Notes: generated from the sequence alone by a model not told the origin. Shown: positions 22,840 to 35,272, numbered from the stretch's first letter. The stretch is 64,000 bases of DNA from Gymnopus androsaceus JB14 (GCA_009733575.1 ML769386.1:62001-126000), one strand, 5' to 3'. A program made the numbers and translations.

Positions 22840-24360
22840 CCTTACGCTTATCCACCTTTTTCTGCTACCGCCATGTCATCCAAATTTCAAAGTGTGGATG
22901 GTACATTGGAGCTTGCCAAAGCCTTCGACCACCACTGCGACTTGATAAGTTACGGATCCAACGTCTCGATTATTCATTCGTTGTAAAGATTCAACGTGAA
23001 CGCTGAATTCATAGCTACTGGCTTCTGATTACACTGAAGAACTCGTTTCCGGTGCGCACTCCTTACGCTGTGCTATCTCTATCTAATCAAGCGTGCGATG
23101 CGACGTCTCACAATTTACTTATGATTTATTATCAAGCCAGCATATCACTTGAACTCTTACCATGTCGAGTACAATTGATTACATGCATGGTATGGTCCTG
23201 ACCATGCTATGCCGTTCACAGGAATGATACTCAAGGCTATTGGTCTTTATAGTGATGACAGGCAGTCCAGAACAGGTCTTAGAAGGGAGTTGTTCGAGAG
23301 AAAACAATGGGCTAGCACAAGATTGATAAGAGATGCTCACGCTGTCGCTTGCTAGAGCTGGGAGATTCGGAGCGAATGTCGGTATGTTTGTTGAGGATAT
23401 CGACTGGTTCCTTATTATTATCAGTTTTAGAACTGGCTCTCTATGATTATCGGATGATTTATGTATGTACAATGTCGGTTTTTGCTCGTTTATCTCTCTG
23501 TTATTCAATTTGTAGGATCTGGATTCCATTACATTATTACTCTAATAAAAAATATAGATTCACGGTTGGATTTGATGCAAAAAAAAGTTGAGATCCAGTG
23601 CAATACTCTGATTGAGCCTCACCCACAATGCTTTGCACTATGAACAGTATACTGTGCGATTAGAAACTTACTTTGGGGACTTTTGGAGCTTGGGATGTGT
23701 ACCCAGAAATTTCCATTCATGTTTGAGTCCGCATTGAATGAGCACGAATGTGCTTTTCTTTCACTTCCGAGACCTTCGTAGTGTGGAAAGGTATAGAAAG
23801 ATAAGTAAATCAGAGCTATGCAATCAGCTCTGCTACATTCATTACATTTTCAAGATGATACATTTTGACTCTGAGAGCGGCCGATGCCCTGAAACTTAAT
23901 TTTTATTTATGTGTGTCTTTTTTCGTGCTTTCTTATTTGCCATGCCAGCTTGCTGAAGACTGTCCGCAGGATGGGGTTTATGTCACTAGACCTTACTGTC
24001 CAGAATATACTAGCTGTCAAGCACGAAAAATACTACAAGGAGAATTTATCGGTATTCTGGTTCGGATTAATCATCTACTCAACATATCATAACTGAAAAA
24101 ATGGAATCGGGACCGGATTTCAAAATCCGGATAAGGAAGTGCTAATACTCGCTTTGACCTTCTGCCGGCCGGCAATCTGTAGTGTACTCTTTTCAAATAG
24201 TGTCCTGGTTGGAGGAGTTGGGGTCTCCCGCCTCTCAGCGTAGCATATCCAGCTCGTCTAGCCTCTATCTCAAGTTTTCCCATCATCATCAGCTCCTTTC
24301 ATTATTTGAATCAAATCCCTGTCTAGGTATGTTCAAACTTGAATCACTGCCATGGTTCTG
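22840..24360 (+). pseudogene. Degenerate, internally deleted duplicate of the 15.45 kb F-box locus
   Basis: 22840-23160 matches the 5' flank at 14940-15325 (GCTTATCCACCTTTT, GCTTGCCAAAGCC-like, AAGTTACGGATC, AGCCAGCA[C/T]ATCACTTG). 23165-23410 matches the last exon near 17240-17490 (CCTGACCATGCTA, GATGACAGGCAGTCCAGA, GAAGGGAGTTGTTCGAGAG). The intervening F-box and LRR coding region of about 1.9 kb is missing, and the remaining exon has substitutions and frame breaks. 23410-24360 matches the 3' flank to 18530. It cannot encode an F-box protein. Confidence 0.8.
24101..24180. repeat. 80-nt block identical to 18253-18332
   Basis: Second copy of the fully conserved block with the CCGGATTT...AAATCCGG hairpin and the TGCCGGCCGGCA palindrome, inside otherwise diverged duplicate flanks. 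Confidence 0.8.
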
Positions 24361-24697
24361 CACGGAAATCATGTTATCATTGACTCGAAACACACTATAT
24401 CTAAAGATTTTCACATTGCGGGTTTTGCTGAATTAGTCGGCGATCACTTCTTCGCTGCGACTTGCGGATCCAACGCCTCATTTATCCATTCGCTGTATGC
24501 ATTCAACAAAACGTTGCTCAAAATCCGCAGTGGTTGGATATCCACCAAAATACTGTATTCACATTCGGGTGCCATGTTAGCGTCTAGAATCGATATTTGT
24601 AAGCGCGACTCAATGTTTCCGAACATTCGAATATGTAGGCGGATTGCATCTTTGTAAGTGGCGAACCTCGATTAAGACGCGCTACACTACTCTTAGT

Positions 24698-26153
24698 CTA
24701 CCAATCCGAAAAGGCTAACAACCGCAACAGGCGCAACTCCCTCCTGAGCTTTGGTCTGGCCACAATAAGCGATAAGATGCTTGAAGGATGCCAACAGACT
24801 GTCGATGCTGCGACGAGGGATGGAACCCGGTGAAGAGGTACGCCAGTTTCTGTTGCGCACTACGTGGACAATTTAAGAACGACGGGTTGATGATCTGAGC
24901 AGGAAACTCACAATGTCAATGTAGTTACCGCCATTAGCTATGGCGATGTATTCTCCGTCAAAGGAGAAGCTGAGAGCGTTGATGCCGTGGCTAGTAGATG
25001 AAAGATATAGATAGATTTGTAGTGGAGTGGACTGAATACTCACTCGCATGAAGTGATCGTGCGTGCACCTATCCACTCTTGTAAATCGAATAGATTCACA
25101 ATGGAATCGTTTCCTCCAGTCGCTAGGTAGCTTTAAAACAAGATTTGAACGACAGCTTGGAACGAAAATGCACTAATCTTACCGGCCTCGAGGATCCAAT
25201 GCGACCGCTGTACATCCATGGACATGAGCTGCCGAGTGGTCCCGTAGCGTGAAACTGGGAAAATCCAAGACCCTAAAGACGTTCTCCCCTGAATGTGTTA
25301 GAATCAACCCCGTCCCAGCATGGTTGAAGAGGGCGCTCGTGCCAAATACCTGGACATCATCGGAAACCAACTTTTAGCGATGGAAGAATTACGACGTACC
25401 GGCTCCCTATCAGACAGACGCCATTGCTCTTTGGTCTCTTCGCCAAATTTACCATATGTGAAGGTATACATCTGGGAGTTCGAGGAAGAAGCGACCAGTG
25501 ATTTTCCGTCTGGTACGTAGTTGGTGAATATGGGCGCGAATTTGAGAGCAAGTTGTTGAACGTGTCTACTCTCTAGAGCAGATTGTTAAGAAGATTCCAG
25601 GATGAAAATGAGATGCCAAACACACGTCTTGCATCCCAGAAAACAATTCTACGATCTTTCTGGCTTGAAGTGCAGAATAGGTCTGGATGCGTTGGGTTCC
25701 ACGAGACGTAGTCCACGTCGTCGCTGTGTCCGCCAGTGAACATGGTAGCAGAACGAGGCTCCATCTGTACCATAAATTCATGGAAGATAATCTATACCCA
25801 AAATGAAGTAGTACGCACACTCTTTTCCGGCGTCCAAACTCTTGTGATTTTGTCAATCCCCACAGCAGCGAGCTTCTTTCCATCGCAATTCCAGGCAACA
25901 TGGTTCATCGCCTGGGTACTTTGTATTCGATGATCTCTGGGCTTGAATGCAGAGAAAGTGGGAGGCTATAGTCGCAGAGAACCAGGGATTTTGAAGGCCC
26001 AGTTAATCAAGTATGCCGATCTGGTGAGGGTTTCAACCGTACATGTACGCCTCTAGCAGCAAATGTTGTATATGGAGGCGGAGAAGGCGGTCGTTGAGGA
26101 GGCTGAATCTCCTCACTTTCATCCTTTCCGCCATTAGCTTGAAAGTTGGACAT
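24698..26153 (-). CDS. THO complex subunit 3 (THOC3/Tex1)-type WD40 protein
   Basis: Many short exons. Start MSNFQANGGKDESEE at 26153 (a further in-frame Met lies at 26261). Repeat blades in order: NHVAWNCDGKKLAAVGIDK + ITRVWTPEKS; DDVDYVSWNPTHPDLFCTSS + RRIVFWDARR; LKFAPIFTNYVPDGKSLVAS; GTSALFNHAGTGLILTHSGE + VFRVLDFPSFTL; HVHGCTAVALDPRGRYLATG + IVNLFDLQEW; and HGINALSFSFDGEYIAIANG + YIDI. The WNPTHPDLF, 'ALDPxGRYLATGGxDxxVxLxD' and 'xSFSxDGxxIAxAxxxxxIDI' pattern is that of THOC3, which couples transcription to mRNA export with TREX. The last exon reads PLHRVPSLVAASTVCWHPSS and stops at 24698. Some blade exons have not been placed exactly. Together with the Btz-like gene, this is the second mRNP gene here. 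Confidence 0.8.
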
Positions 26154-27323
26154 GGAAAGACGGGACAAGAAGGTCACGCGCCTTGAAATCGACGTGACTT
26201 GCTGTCTCTTGCTTTCGTCCTCCTCCGTCCTTTCACCCTCTCCACCTAGTATTTGGCTCATTCAACAAAAACTGAGATACCATATCAAATTTGCTGGCTC
26301 CGAACCACCTGGATCGAAGTCGCACTTTAGTTGCATTGGCCCTCAAGCTTTATACCTCGAGCTTTAAGCAATTCCTTAGCGATCTCGGAGCGAAGGGGCC
26401 TGTGTAATTATTACCCCCCACCGATGGTCCAGGATGTCGAATTTTTCGGGAATGCATCCTTCCTTACCCTGCGTCTCAGAATTAGACCCAAAGAATGTTA
26501 CCACCTCCTTGTAGCTCAACTCGTCCAAGATATGAACGATCATGACCCTTTTTTCCTGCTGAGTATAGTCCTATTTTCAATCACTCAGAAGGTTGACGAA
26601 GGTGAGAAACCTCGGCAGCTTCATAGAGAGCTAATCGCCAAGTTAACAATGCATGAATTTTGTGATATGTTAGAGAAGTATATAAAACACTCCCATCCCG
26701 AAAGTGAGTTGCTCTCAAAGCTTACAAAGTTTTGTGAATTTCGCGTTTATCGATAAAATGCGTTTATCGATGTGCTAACTGATTCGTCCAATGTAGGGTT
26801 CCGTTCTTCTCGCAAAGGACCTCTCTCTTGACATACTTAGTTCCCTCTTCACTCAATACTCCTGACTGACCTTGATGACAGCCCAGGCTCCATGAACTAC
26901 CACAACTGATTTAACTTCGATCAATACTAATGACAAGAAGCATGTTGGTTGGTACGGGAGGGATTGTCGGGTTCGTTTTCGCAGGCTTGCGAGTCACCCT
27001 CAGGTGAACTTAGGCTTCGCTTAATAAATTCATTGCGATTTTTTTTCTTTTTTTTCGGGATCTGTGTACAGAGACCAGCAGAGATGTTCGTCGTTGGAGG
27101 TCCACATATCACTGACATAAATATTTTTATTTTCACGTAGGGGTGAAATATAGGAAAACTTTGAACACGAAATCATGAAAACAAGCTTATGACTGCAGAG
27201 GAATTTGAGCAAGGACTGGGCACAAAAGATACGTAAAAAGGCGGACACCAGCTGGCATGACGGAGAGTGTGTATCTCGATCAATGCGTTTGGAAATAAAG
27301 TGAGCTGATGTATGCTCTAGACT
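26154..27323. other. Intergenic; contains dispersed repeat copy 2
   Basis: A 141-codon plus-strand frame (26331-26756) runs into the repeat at 26587-26902 and is probably chance or relic coding. The rest holds the THOC3-type promoter and poly-T tracts near 27040-27056. No other gene seen. Confidence 0.4.
26587..26902. repeat. Dispersed repeat copy 2 (partner at 5571-5852)
   Basis: Aligns with 5571-5852 over nearly its whole length. This copy has an extra internal tandem duplication: GCGTTTATCGAT occurs twice, separated by AAAAT, around 26742-26770. Confidence 0.75.
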
Positions 27324-27705
27324 CTAAATTTGAGCTCTCGCTGGACAGTTCCAACGCTGATGGCGGGAAAGAGAATTCGGGTTCATAAGAATATTTCCAC
27401 AGTCAGGACAGCGCTGACGAGCTCCGAGGTGAGCTACGTCGAAATGATCTATATAACTTGGTAAATCGGAGGCTAATGAAGGAGGGAAAATAGAGCGTAC
27501 TATCCCTGGCCTGCTTGCTTCGGTATTCTTTAGGGCAGCCATGATAATCGCAAGCGAAATATCCATTAGGCTGGGCGGCTGAAGGTTCGTAGGAGGCAAT
27601 AGAGAGGATGCATCGAGGTATCCCCAAAGCGCCCCAAAGCCAAGTTTCGAAGCCTTGCGGTGCTCCGGCGTAGTACTTCACGACATCGTTGTACCACTCG
27701 TTCAT
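27324..27705 (-). CDS. Small zinc-finger protein (two Cys/His motifs)
   Basis: Exon 1 (27501-27705) starts MNEWYNDVVKYYAG and ends in a first finger, FACDYHGCPKEYRSKQARD. The intron 27449-27500 (GTACGC...TATATAG) joins in phase 1 to HFDVAHLGARQR, completing C-x4-C...H-x4-H. A second motif follows, CPDCGNILMNPNSLSRHQRWNC (C-x2-C-x12-H-x4-C), and the protein ends PARAQI. Total 109 residues. The splice exactly completes the finger, which strongly supports the model. Probable nucleic-acid or protein binding; family unknown. Confidence 0.7.
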
Positions 27706-29329
27706 GGTTAAAGGCCTTCGCAGACCAAACCTTCCGCAGGATTTAATCGATGATTTTTTGTATCGAGAAAATAGAACACTTACGTTTCGTGGAGGAAACG
27801 TTGGATTTCATGATACTGGTGATACAAACTGGCCAGTTGAGGTCTGCGAATGGATGTTTCAAGAATGTGTGCATCATTGGAGATAATCGGTACCTGGAGA
27901 GTACAGACATCTCTTCCAGTTGAAGGGGAAACTGGCGTTAGTAGACGGGCCTAGAAGAGTCCGGGACTGTTTTTATATGATTTGAAGCAGATTATACCAT
28001 GCTTTTGGGTGGAAAGTTGATTAAATGAGGATTACCGAGACGAGCAGGCAGATTCAGTAACATTAACATGAACATCACGGAAGAGCAACAGCTCTTAAGG
28101 AATGACACGTTTCAAATATATTTCTTCCTTCAGAGACAGCTAGGAAGTAAGAGGAGATGGGTTCCGATATACGTAACCCGTTGGGGATGCTGGGGATGCT
28201 GGGATAGTTGCGGTAGTGAAGAAAGTAGATCAGTTTAGATAACGGTCTTGTAGGTGTTTCCGTGTCGGAAAGAAGTGAGTAAGTACAGTATAATTATAGG
28301 CGTTCCAAGTCTTTCCCCGGATGGCAAGCTACTTGAAAGGTGTAAATTGAAGACTTGACTATTTCTTTTGAATGAATTTTTATCAGTTCTCTTTTGTCGT
28401 TGCTAAACTCCTTTATTATTACTGAACAGCCCCGGTACAAAATGGTAGCCGTAAGTCATTTTTTGAAGTGAATTTCAAGCGATTTAAAAAGCCCTACAAC
28501 ATGATGTTTCCTCAGTGCAAGGAGAATCGAGATGGGTTCCAAAAAGGAAAATTTAGCGCCCAGGGACTAAATAACCTGCCTGCTGGAAATAAATGGGGGT
28601 GTTGGGGATACTGGGGATACTGGGATCCTTAGAACGTCACGATTCCAAAAAGGAAAAAGCTAGCGCCAAGGTACAGTACCCTGTGTTTATTCAAGTCGTC
28701 TGCAAGGATCCACCTGTTTCTGTTGGAACACAAATGGAGATGCTGGGGACGCTGGGATCATTGACAAGTTCTGACATGATAAATATCCTTAGGGAAATCG
28801 TTGCGGGGAAACAGGCTACTGGTCAGAGCTTGACGGAACGGCATATCCTCAGTGGTCCCAAAGTTCCATGGCAAGCACTAGCTAAGTATTTTGGGTCTAA
28901 GACGCTCGAGCGATTGGATTCTAGGCTAGTATTCATTGTTATAGACAATTTTAGACAAAAGGGAAAGCATAGGAGAGCATATTGAGGCAGTAAGTACTTG
29001 GAGTTCATCAAGAGCAGCCGAAAGCAGTAGAAAGCAGTAGGTAGGTAATAACAGCGAAAGCGAGCGTAGAGCATACGCAAAAACGTAGAGACAGATACAG
29101 AGAGGTTCTATTGAGACCTCTCAACGGGACGAACATCGGCATATAATGATATGACAGCAAAATAAAACGAGAAAGCGATGGAGAGAGATAAAGCAAAGGC
29201 AGGATAACAAAATGCAAAATAACAGCGCGACAGCGAGACAAAAGCAAGGAATTATTAACAATGAAAGTTCAAGGAGAAATAGATTTTCGAAACGTTACCC
29301 GCAGCATTAATGGGTATTTTCCGAATAGA
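27706..29329. other. Long non-coding stretch with GGGGATGCTG-type repeats
   Basis: Short G-rich repeats of the form TGGGGATGCTGGGGATGCTGG occur at about 28185-28210, and variants at 28595-28622 and 28735-28762. The last two sit after similar words (CCAAAAAGGAAAA, TAGCGCC[A/C]A) at 28538-28556 and 28645-28668, so a unit of roughly 100 bp appears imperfectly repeated. The plus-strand frame 28593-28985 runs through the repeats and is unlikely to be a gene. 28990-29329 is probably the 3' UTR of the next gene. Confidence 0.45.
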
Positions 29330-32300
29330 TCAGTCGCGGAAACTGTACGCGTACGCCTGATGTTCAGTCGTCGACGGAGGTCTAACCACCACATCAGGAA
29401 GCAACTGCTGCTCTATCAAGATGGCTCGCATCTTGCTCGTGTCTGACCTAGCAAGATTCAGCGGCTTCAGATTGTGCTTGTTCGATCTAGAACGAGGCGC
29501 ATCCGGGCTAGCATTCTCATCCGATGGCAAGGTTTTCGCTTTCTTCGAGGAAGCGGGAGAGGAACCTCCCTTCTTCCCAACGGTAAGAGGGCGGGTCCCG
29601 ACGCTGGGTCCAGCAACAACGTTGCTGTTATGCTCTTGGAGCAACGACAAAGGTCGCAGACCTTTCGGGGACTCCGGCTTGGAGGTACCTTGCGCTGAGG
29701 GAGATGCTTTCGACGCCTTGCGCTGGAGTTTACTGGATTTAGACATCAATGGTCGCACCGCTCGGGAAGACCATTGGGCGAGAGAAGACATGGCGGATGT
29801 GGACGTCGAAGGTGCATTAGGAGGCGTAACAGTGGCGTTTTCATCGGATTTGATATATACAATGCTGGAGCGACGGTTGGGTGGTGAAGAGCGATTCATA
29901 TTGGCTGAATTTCTGAATTGGCTGGAAGCGGCCGACATTCTATAATGACTGGACGAAGGCAATGGTGGAACGACATCTTCCGAGGCACGCTTGTGGGCAA
30001 CAGTGTTATGAGGGGTGCTCTCAGCTTGCGGTCCGGATTCTAGTCCATTCACAAATTCTTCAAAGAGAGTGACGGTGGAGGCGGCAGATGGAGGAAGTCT
30101 GTTGATCATAGAAGCAATGGAAGAACGAGCGGTGTCTACACCGTGAGGAACTTCAGCACGAAGTCCTAGAGAACGGGTCGACATCGCCCGCCCAAGCGGA
30201 GCAGTAGAACGGGGTGCTTCTTCAGGAGTGCTGCGTAGATTAGACAAGTCGTTTGGAATGGAATCCGCGCCGAAAACAGTGTTCCTGCGGAATTCCACGT
30301 TACTGGGAAGCGCAGTGTACTGTCCAAACCTGTTCTCAATAGCACGGCCAACCTCGTTGCTCCAATAGTTCCAAGACTGAACGCCGTCCTTTCCGAGACC
30401 GAGACTAGAAAAAAACATTTAGTTGTGAACGCTCACAAATTTGAGAGCAAACATACCTAGGTAGACTAAAATGATTTCGCTTGTGAGTAGAAGTCTTACG
30501 ACCACGAGGTTCCCTAGCCTTGGAAGCACCTTCCCTAGTCCTAGCAGGGGTTGAGTGCATCTCTGGCGACGAAAACTCTCCACCAAACTCATTCAATGCC
30601 CTCAAGAGACGAGCCGTCTTTCCCTCTCCCCTAGTCCGGCTTGTACTCCTGCTCCTGCTCCTTTCTTGGCTAACCTCCAGCTCAGCCCTAGCGCGTCGGC
30701 GCCAAGTAGCCGGAGGAGAGTTGCGAACCTTCATCTCGTCTCCGACTTTAAGACCCGGAACGAGAAGTGGCAAAACACCTGCGGTGAGTGCATCAATCTC
30801 GTTCATATCATCCACAGGACCAAAGGAGAACTTTCCGGCGGAGATGGAGGAGTAGCTCTTCTTGTGCCTGGCAAGACGCGCAGCACGAACGTTAGGAGGC
30901 GTGGGAGGAAGAGGGAAAGCAGGCGGAGGACTGGGATTGAGGTCGAATGAACCGGAGGTAGGAGTCTGGGGGCCACTAACGGAAGTAACAGAGCGTGTAC
31001 GGAGATGTTGGGATGCACGGTTGTTGGAGCCTGAAGCGACGTCGACAGCACTAGTGCTGGCAGTTGGACCATTGAGGAATAGATGAGCGCCAGCTGAAAG
31101 ATCCCTTTCGGAACCATTGACCTGGATAGTTTGGGCCAAAGCAGAGTAATGCTTCTGCGCAATCATAATCTTGGACGCGAATGCGAGTGATTCATCAGCA
31201 CCGGAAAAGTATGAACTGGCTTTCGAGTCCTTCCTAATGCGACCAAACTGAGCACTGGTCTCGGAATACGAACGACTGTGGAGGTTGACAGGTAAGGAAG
31301 AGTCTTCGTCCTGGATGGGCAATGGAGGCGTGGTTGGGTCGTCGTCAATTTCCTCAATCGGGAGTACTGAAAGCTTGGGCATTGGAGACATCATACCAAG
31401 CGCGCGGCTAACTTTGCCTTTACCGTCAGTGGCATCGCCTTTGGCGAGCCAGACGTCACCGCTACGACGACCCTCGACGACAGTAACACTACCGCTACGT
31501 TTGTACTCGTGAGACCATTTGACAGTGTTCTCGGAAGTGGGTGAAACTCCGCGAAGAAGGTTGGTAGGCAAGTCGTTAGGACCATCAAACAATCCAGAAG
31601 GAATTGGAATGGGCGACCGGAAGAGAATATTTAGCGCCAAGATTGGCGAAGACATGGTTATTGACAAGATGAACAAGACGGAAGTCACTGAGGATGCGGG
31701 AGCGTTCTGCGAAAGAGTGATGAGATATGGTAATGAAAGAGCCTACAACAAAACACGTCAGTGACATAGAAACACCTAACAAGAAAGAACTCACCAGAGG
31801 GATCCAGATAAGAGTCAACCAACCTATAGTACGATATATAGAAATGTCCAAAGAGGTACCTGAAAGGGGCGCGGAAGCTCCAGCGCCCTTCTCCGAGTCC
31901 TTGTAGCCATACCCACCGAGGACCTGAGCACTCGATAAAGCGGGGGTCCCTGGTCTAGAAGATACCACTGCAGTAGAGGGAAGCAAAGCCGTATGCAAAT
32001 TGGTAGAGCTTGCATTTCGGATGCTCTCCGCATGAGTTGCAGGGAACGACCAAGCGGACATCGTAGCGTGAGATCCATTCGAAGACGAGAGCCAGGAAGT
32101 TTGTGATCCTATAAAACGTTCACGGGGGTGCTGAGGTAGCGGAGTAGGGATGCGCCTGAATGGATCTGCTTCAGCAAGACTTTGGGACGTCGGAGATAAA
32201 GGACCGTACGGGGAAGGAAGAGGTGGAACCGGCGGTACGTCGTTCACCTGTGGGGTAGAGGAACTAAACCAGTAGGAAGATTTGGCGGGGACTGAATGAT

Positions 32301-33220
32301 GCGAGGCTGACTGAGGTCGACCACTGTGAACAGACGTAGCAGCGGTGTGATGGGTCGTGAACGACCACGCAGAGACGGAATCCCGACGAGAACTAGCGTT
32401 GGAGGTGATCCAAGAGGCACCGTCACGAATAGCGTCGATCTCTTCTGTGGCAAAAGAGGGACGGGGTTTCTCATCGGTCTGTCTCATAGGAGGCCAAGAG
32501 TCGGGATCCTCGTTTCAGGGATACCAAGTTCTTCTGGATGATGACGAGAGTGGCGACAAGACCGATGAAAACAGCGCTACTCAAGACAGCAAAAGTGGTG
32601 GAGTAGGTTACCAGTCCCACAAAGAGAGAGTTCATACCCGCAGCGCAAAGGATTGCCGCCACAGCTGTGGATGTAAGGATCAGAACCGAAGCAGGGCCCC
32701 ACAACATCCAATGCTTCTTTCCGAATGAAACAGAACGGCCCAAACGGACATGCAGAAGCGTCAAAGCTGCAACCACGAGTAGGGCATGTTTGCCTGACTG
32801 TTACTATAAGCCATAGTCGGATGGTTGGGAGTGGCTGTTCGGAAATAGCAAGGCCTGTAGGTCCTCCAGTGGATTCGCTGACGGCTTGCCAGATGAATAT
32901 GGCCAGAGCAAGGATATCGAGCGATGCGAGCCATACATGACTGAGAAGATTCAGAGTTAGCAAGGCCTTGTAATCAATTGCACCATTACTCACCTCTGGT
33001 CTGCTGGAGAGAGCGAGCGAAAGTTTGGGAGACCAAATTCAGCCTAGAAAAGAAGACGTCAGTGGTTGAGATGAATTAAAAAATGCAAGCAACGCACAGG
33101 AGCAACTCGACGGCTCAAAGGATGAGGAGGTAAAATAGGAATAACAATTCGAAGTACAACAAAAGCTGAACACAAAAAGGAGAAGAAAGCAAGAGCAAGA
33201 GCAGGGATAAGAGGAATCAT
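29330..33220 (-). CDS. Multi-pass membrane protein with long Ser/Pro-rich cytoplasmic region
   Basis: Start at 33220 (MIPLIPALALAFFSFL). The N-terminal third has about six hydrophobic segments, including ASLDILALAIFIW, WGPASVLILTSTAVAAILCA and FAVLSSAVFIGLVATLVI. The next roughly 300 residues are Ser/Pro-rich (SSYWFSSSTPQVND, PPVPPLPSPYGPLSPTSQ). A final membrane segment around 31640-31860 (TIGWLTLIWIPL, then TSVLFILSITMSSPILALNI) is followed by a very long low-complexity tail ending HQAYAYSFRD. Introns are short (first: gtgcgt at about 33100 to the tag before GCTGAATTTGG). It resembles conserved but unnamed Agaricomycete membrane proteins. Function unknown; the tail has many RxxS sites that could be phosphorylated. 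Confidence 0.7.
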
Positions 33221-33579
33221 TTTTTTTCAGAAGTAGATAATCGTTGGATTCGTCGATGTTCTGAGAGAGCGTTGTTGCGTCGTGCGTGAGGGGCGTAAGG
33301 CCTGCGTTAGCGTGAGCCGGGTAAGGCTGAACGGCACTAAAAGTTCGTGCGTGTTGGAACTTGGAAGAACGAAGGAAGAAGGCGGAAAGAAGGTGACGTT
33401 ATGGACCCACACAGATATCCAACATGTCTCGTGATGCCGTGAATGAGCCATGGGCGCTTAGACGCTCCTCCCTCATTTCGCAATTCGAATTTCAGAACTC
33501 AGAATTTCAAGTCAGTTGTCTCCAGTTCCAAGTCTAAAATCTGCTCAACTCTCTCTCTCTTTATACATAGTCCTGTCAA

Positions 33580-35272
33580 AATGCCTGATACCATTCTCTG
33601 CGGAAAATGCGGCGCGACTTTCTCCATGCGCGACGTTCCGGAGCCTGATTCAACTACACTACGGTCTCTACGTGCCAAACAATGTCGAGATATCTAGAAT
33701 AGTTGGCATGGTCGCTGAGGCTGACCGTTGACGTTGCAAAATATGACCAGGAAATCCAGAGGCTAGAGACTGTCCTGATCGAGCTGAAGAGGCAGCGCCA
33801 GGATTTCAAGCGTCATCGTGACGAGACGCATACGTTGCTTTCGCCTGCTCGGAGACTTCCTGTAGAGGTCTTGGAACAGGTGTTTGATATGAGCGTGTCT
33901 TTCCGACTTTGGGATCACTGTGACACAGAACAACGCGGACGCTCTGACGCTCAACCTCTCACAAGTCTGTTCTGTATGGAGGGAAATTGTTCAATCCAGG
34001 CCGGCGTTGTGGTCTGCTATGTGGATCGATCTCTCCCATCGAAATAGAGCACGCAGTGTTATTGAACACTACATCGACCTATCAAAAGACGTTCCATGGA
34101 CTCTCCTCCTCACTGCCAGTGATTTGGATTTGAGGGGTACACTGGGTTATGATAGCGACTCTTCCGAATTCCAATCTGTAGCCTCAAGCGATGCACTTCT
34201 TTATGAAATTCGTCCCGACAGTCTCTCGAACCATTCCTGGAAGTTGCTCAGATATCTTCTGGAATACTCTACCAGTTGGGAGGATGTCATCATGCAGTTC
34301 ACTTGGAAGGTCACCTAGAGAGATATTCGAGCTTGATGAGTTTGCGTTTGCCCAGTTTGACAAACTCAAGTCTCTGGAGCTAGAGTGGGACGCTGGCTTA
34401 AGCTGGTATGGGTATCCGCACCAACTTCCCACTTCTTTCATGTTTGACGAGAACGAGGTTCCTAACATACAACACCTTTCCTTGCCTGATTTTGAACCTT
34501 GGTTTATATTTCCGTTTGACCGACTCACGTCATTCGGTCCTTTGGAAAGATGGAGAAATTCAAGCATACTTGGTTTGCTTCCTTTGTGTCGTAACGTTAA
34601 ATCGTTCACCATAACCCCCCATAGAAATGGAGAGAGTGAGACTCTTGAAGTTTCCCCGCCAGTCAAAGTGTTTTTGTCCTCGCTCTTCATCGAAAACGGG
34701 GAGACTGCAAAATTGGTTGGCTTGTTGAATTCTATGGTTGCGCCCCATCTGCAACATCTGGTCATCGAAGGCACCTTCGAGGGCTTGGTCTGGGAAGAAA
34801 GTTTAACAGCTTTCTTGGCTCGGTCACAGTGTCAATTGCAGAAGCTCACGCTCAAAGGCCGGTGTCTCGTGGAATCTGAACAATATCTCGTTCAACTTCT
34901 AGCACGCACTCCCACCCTCGTCGACTTAACGCTACACTACCTTCCTCTCGACGATGCCTTTTTCGAAGCGTTGGTAGCGAGAGAATCACATATCCTTCCT
35001 AGACTTCAGTGTCTTGATATCAAGCTGGTTCATAGGCACTACCATTCGCCACAAAACTACTTCCTACCGCCTCCCAAATATTGACAATGGCGGAATCTCG
35101 AGCATCCCTCAACGGGAATGTTGCATCTCTGCAGTCATTCCGCTTATCCGTCGAATTATGGGATTGCACGAACACCGATTGGATAATGGACTCTGACTCT
35201 ATCCTTAGGACGCAACACCTGAAGGGAGATGGGATGAAGATATCCGTTAACTATACGCAGATCCGAATATGA
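33580..35272 (+). pseudogene. F-box-like gene, tandem copy 1, multiple frameshifts
   Basis: Begins MPDTILCGKCGATFSMRDVP (two Cys, CxxC). Comparison with the copy at 35763 shows breaks: 2 bases lost near 33668 (ctctac became ctac), an extra base with TGA near 33730, an extra base near 33892 (gatatgagcgtg), a 1-base shift with TAG near 34316, and another near 35083. Between the breaks the coding sequence is well kept: the coiled coil with RRLPVEVLEQVFDM, the F-box second half NLSQVCSVWREIVQSRPALW, and leucine-rich stretches (FDKLKSLELEWDAGL, LPLCRNVKSFTI, LVDLTLHYLPLDDAFFEAL). It ends near NYTQIRI. Recent pseudogene or sequencing error; several breaks favour the former. Confidence 0.75.

Noticed and set aside
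24421..24431. GGTTTTGCTGA, similar to the right end of the short TIR elements, near the F-box duplicate
   Set aside because: Only 11 bases match and no partner end or subterminal repeats lie within reach; chance or a very old remnant.
26331..26756. 141-codon plus-strand frame upstream of the THOC3-type gene
   Set aside because: It runs into a dispersed repeat whose other copy is not open, and it shows no family features.
28593..28985. 130-codon plus-strand frame beginning MGVLGILGILGSLE
   Set aside because: The Gly/Leu start is a translation of the GGGGATACTG repeats; no splice signals or homology support.
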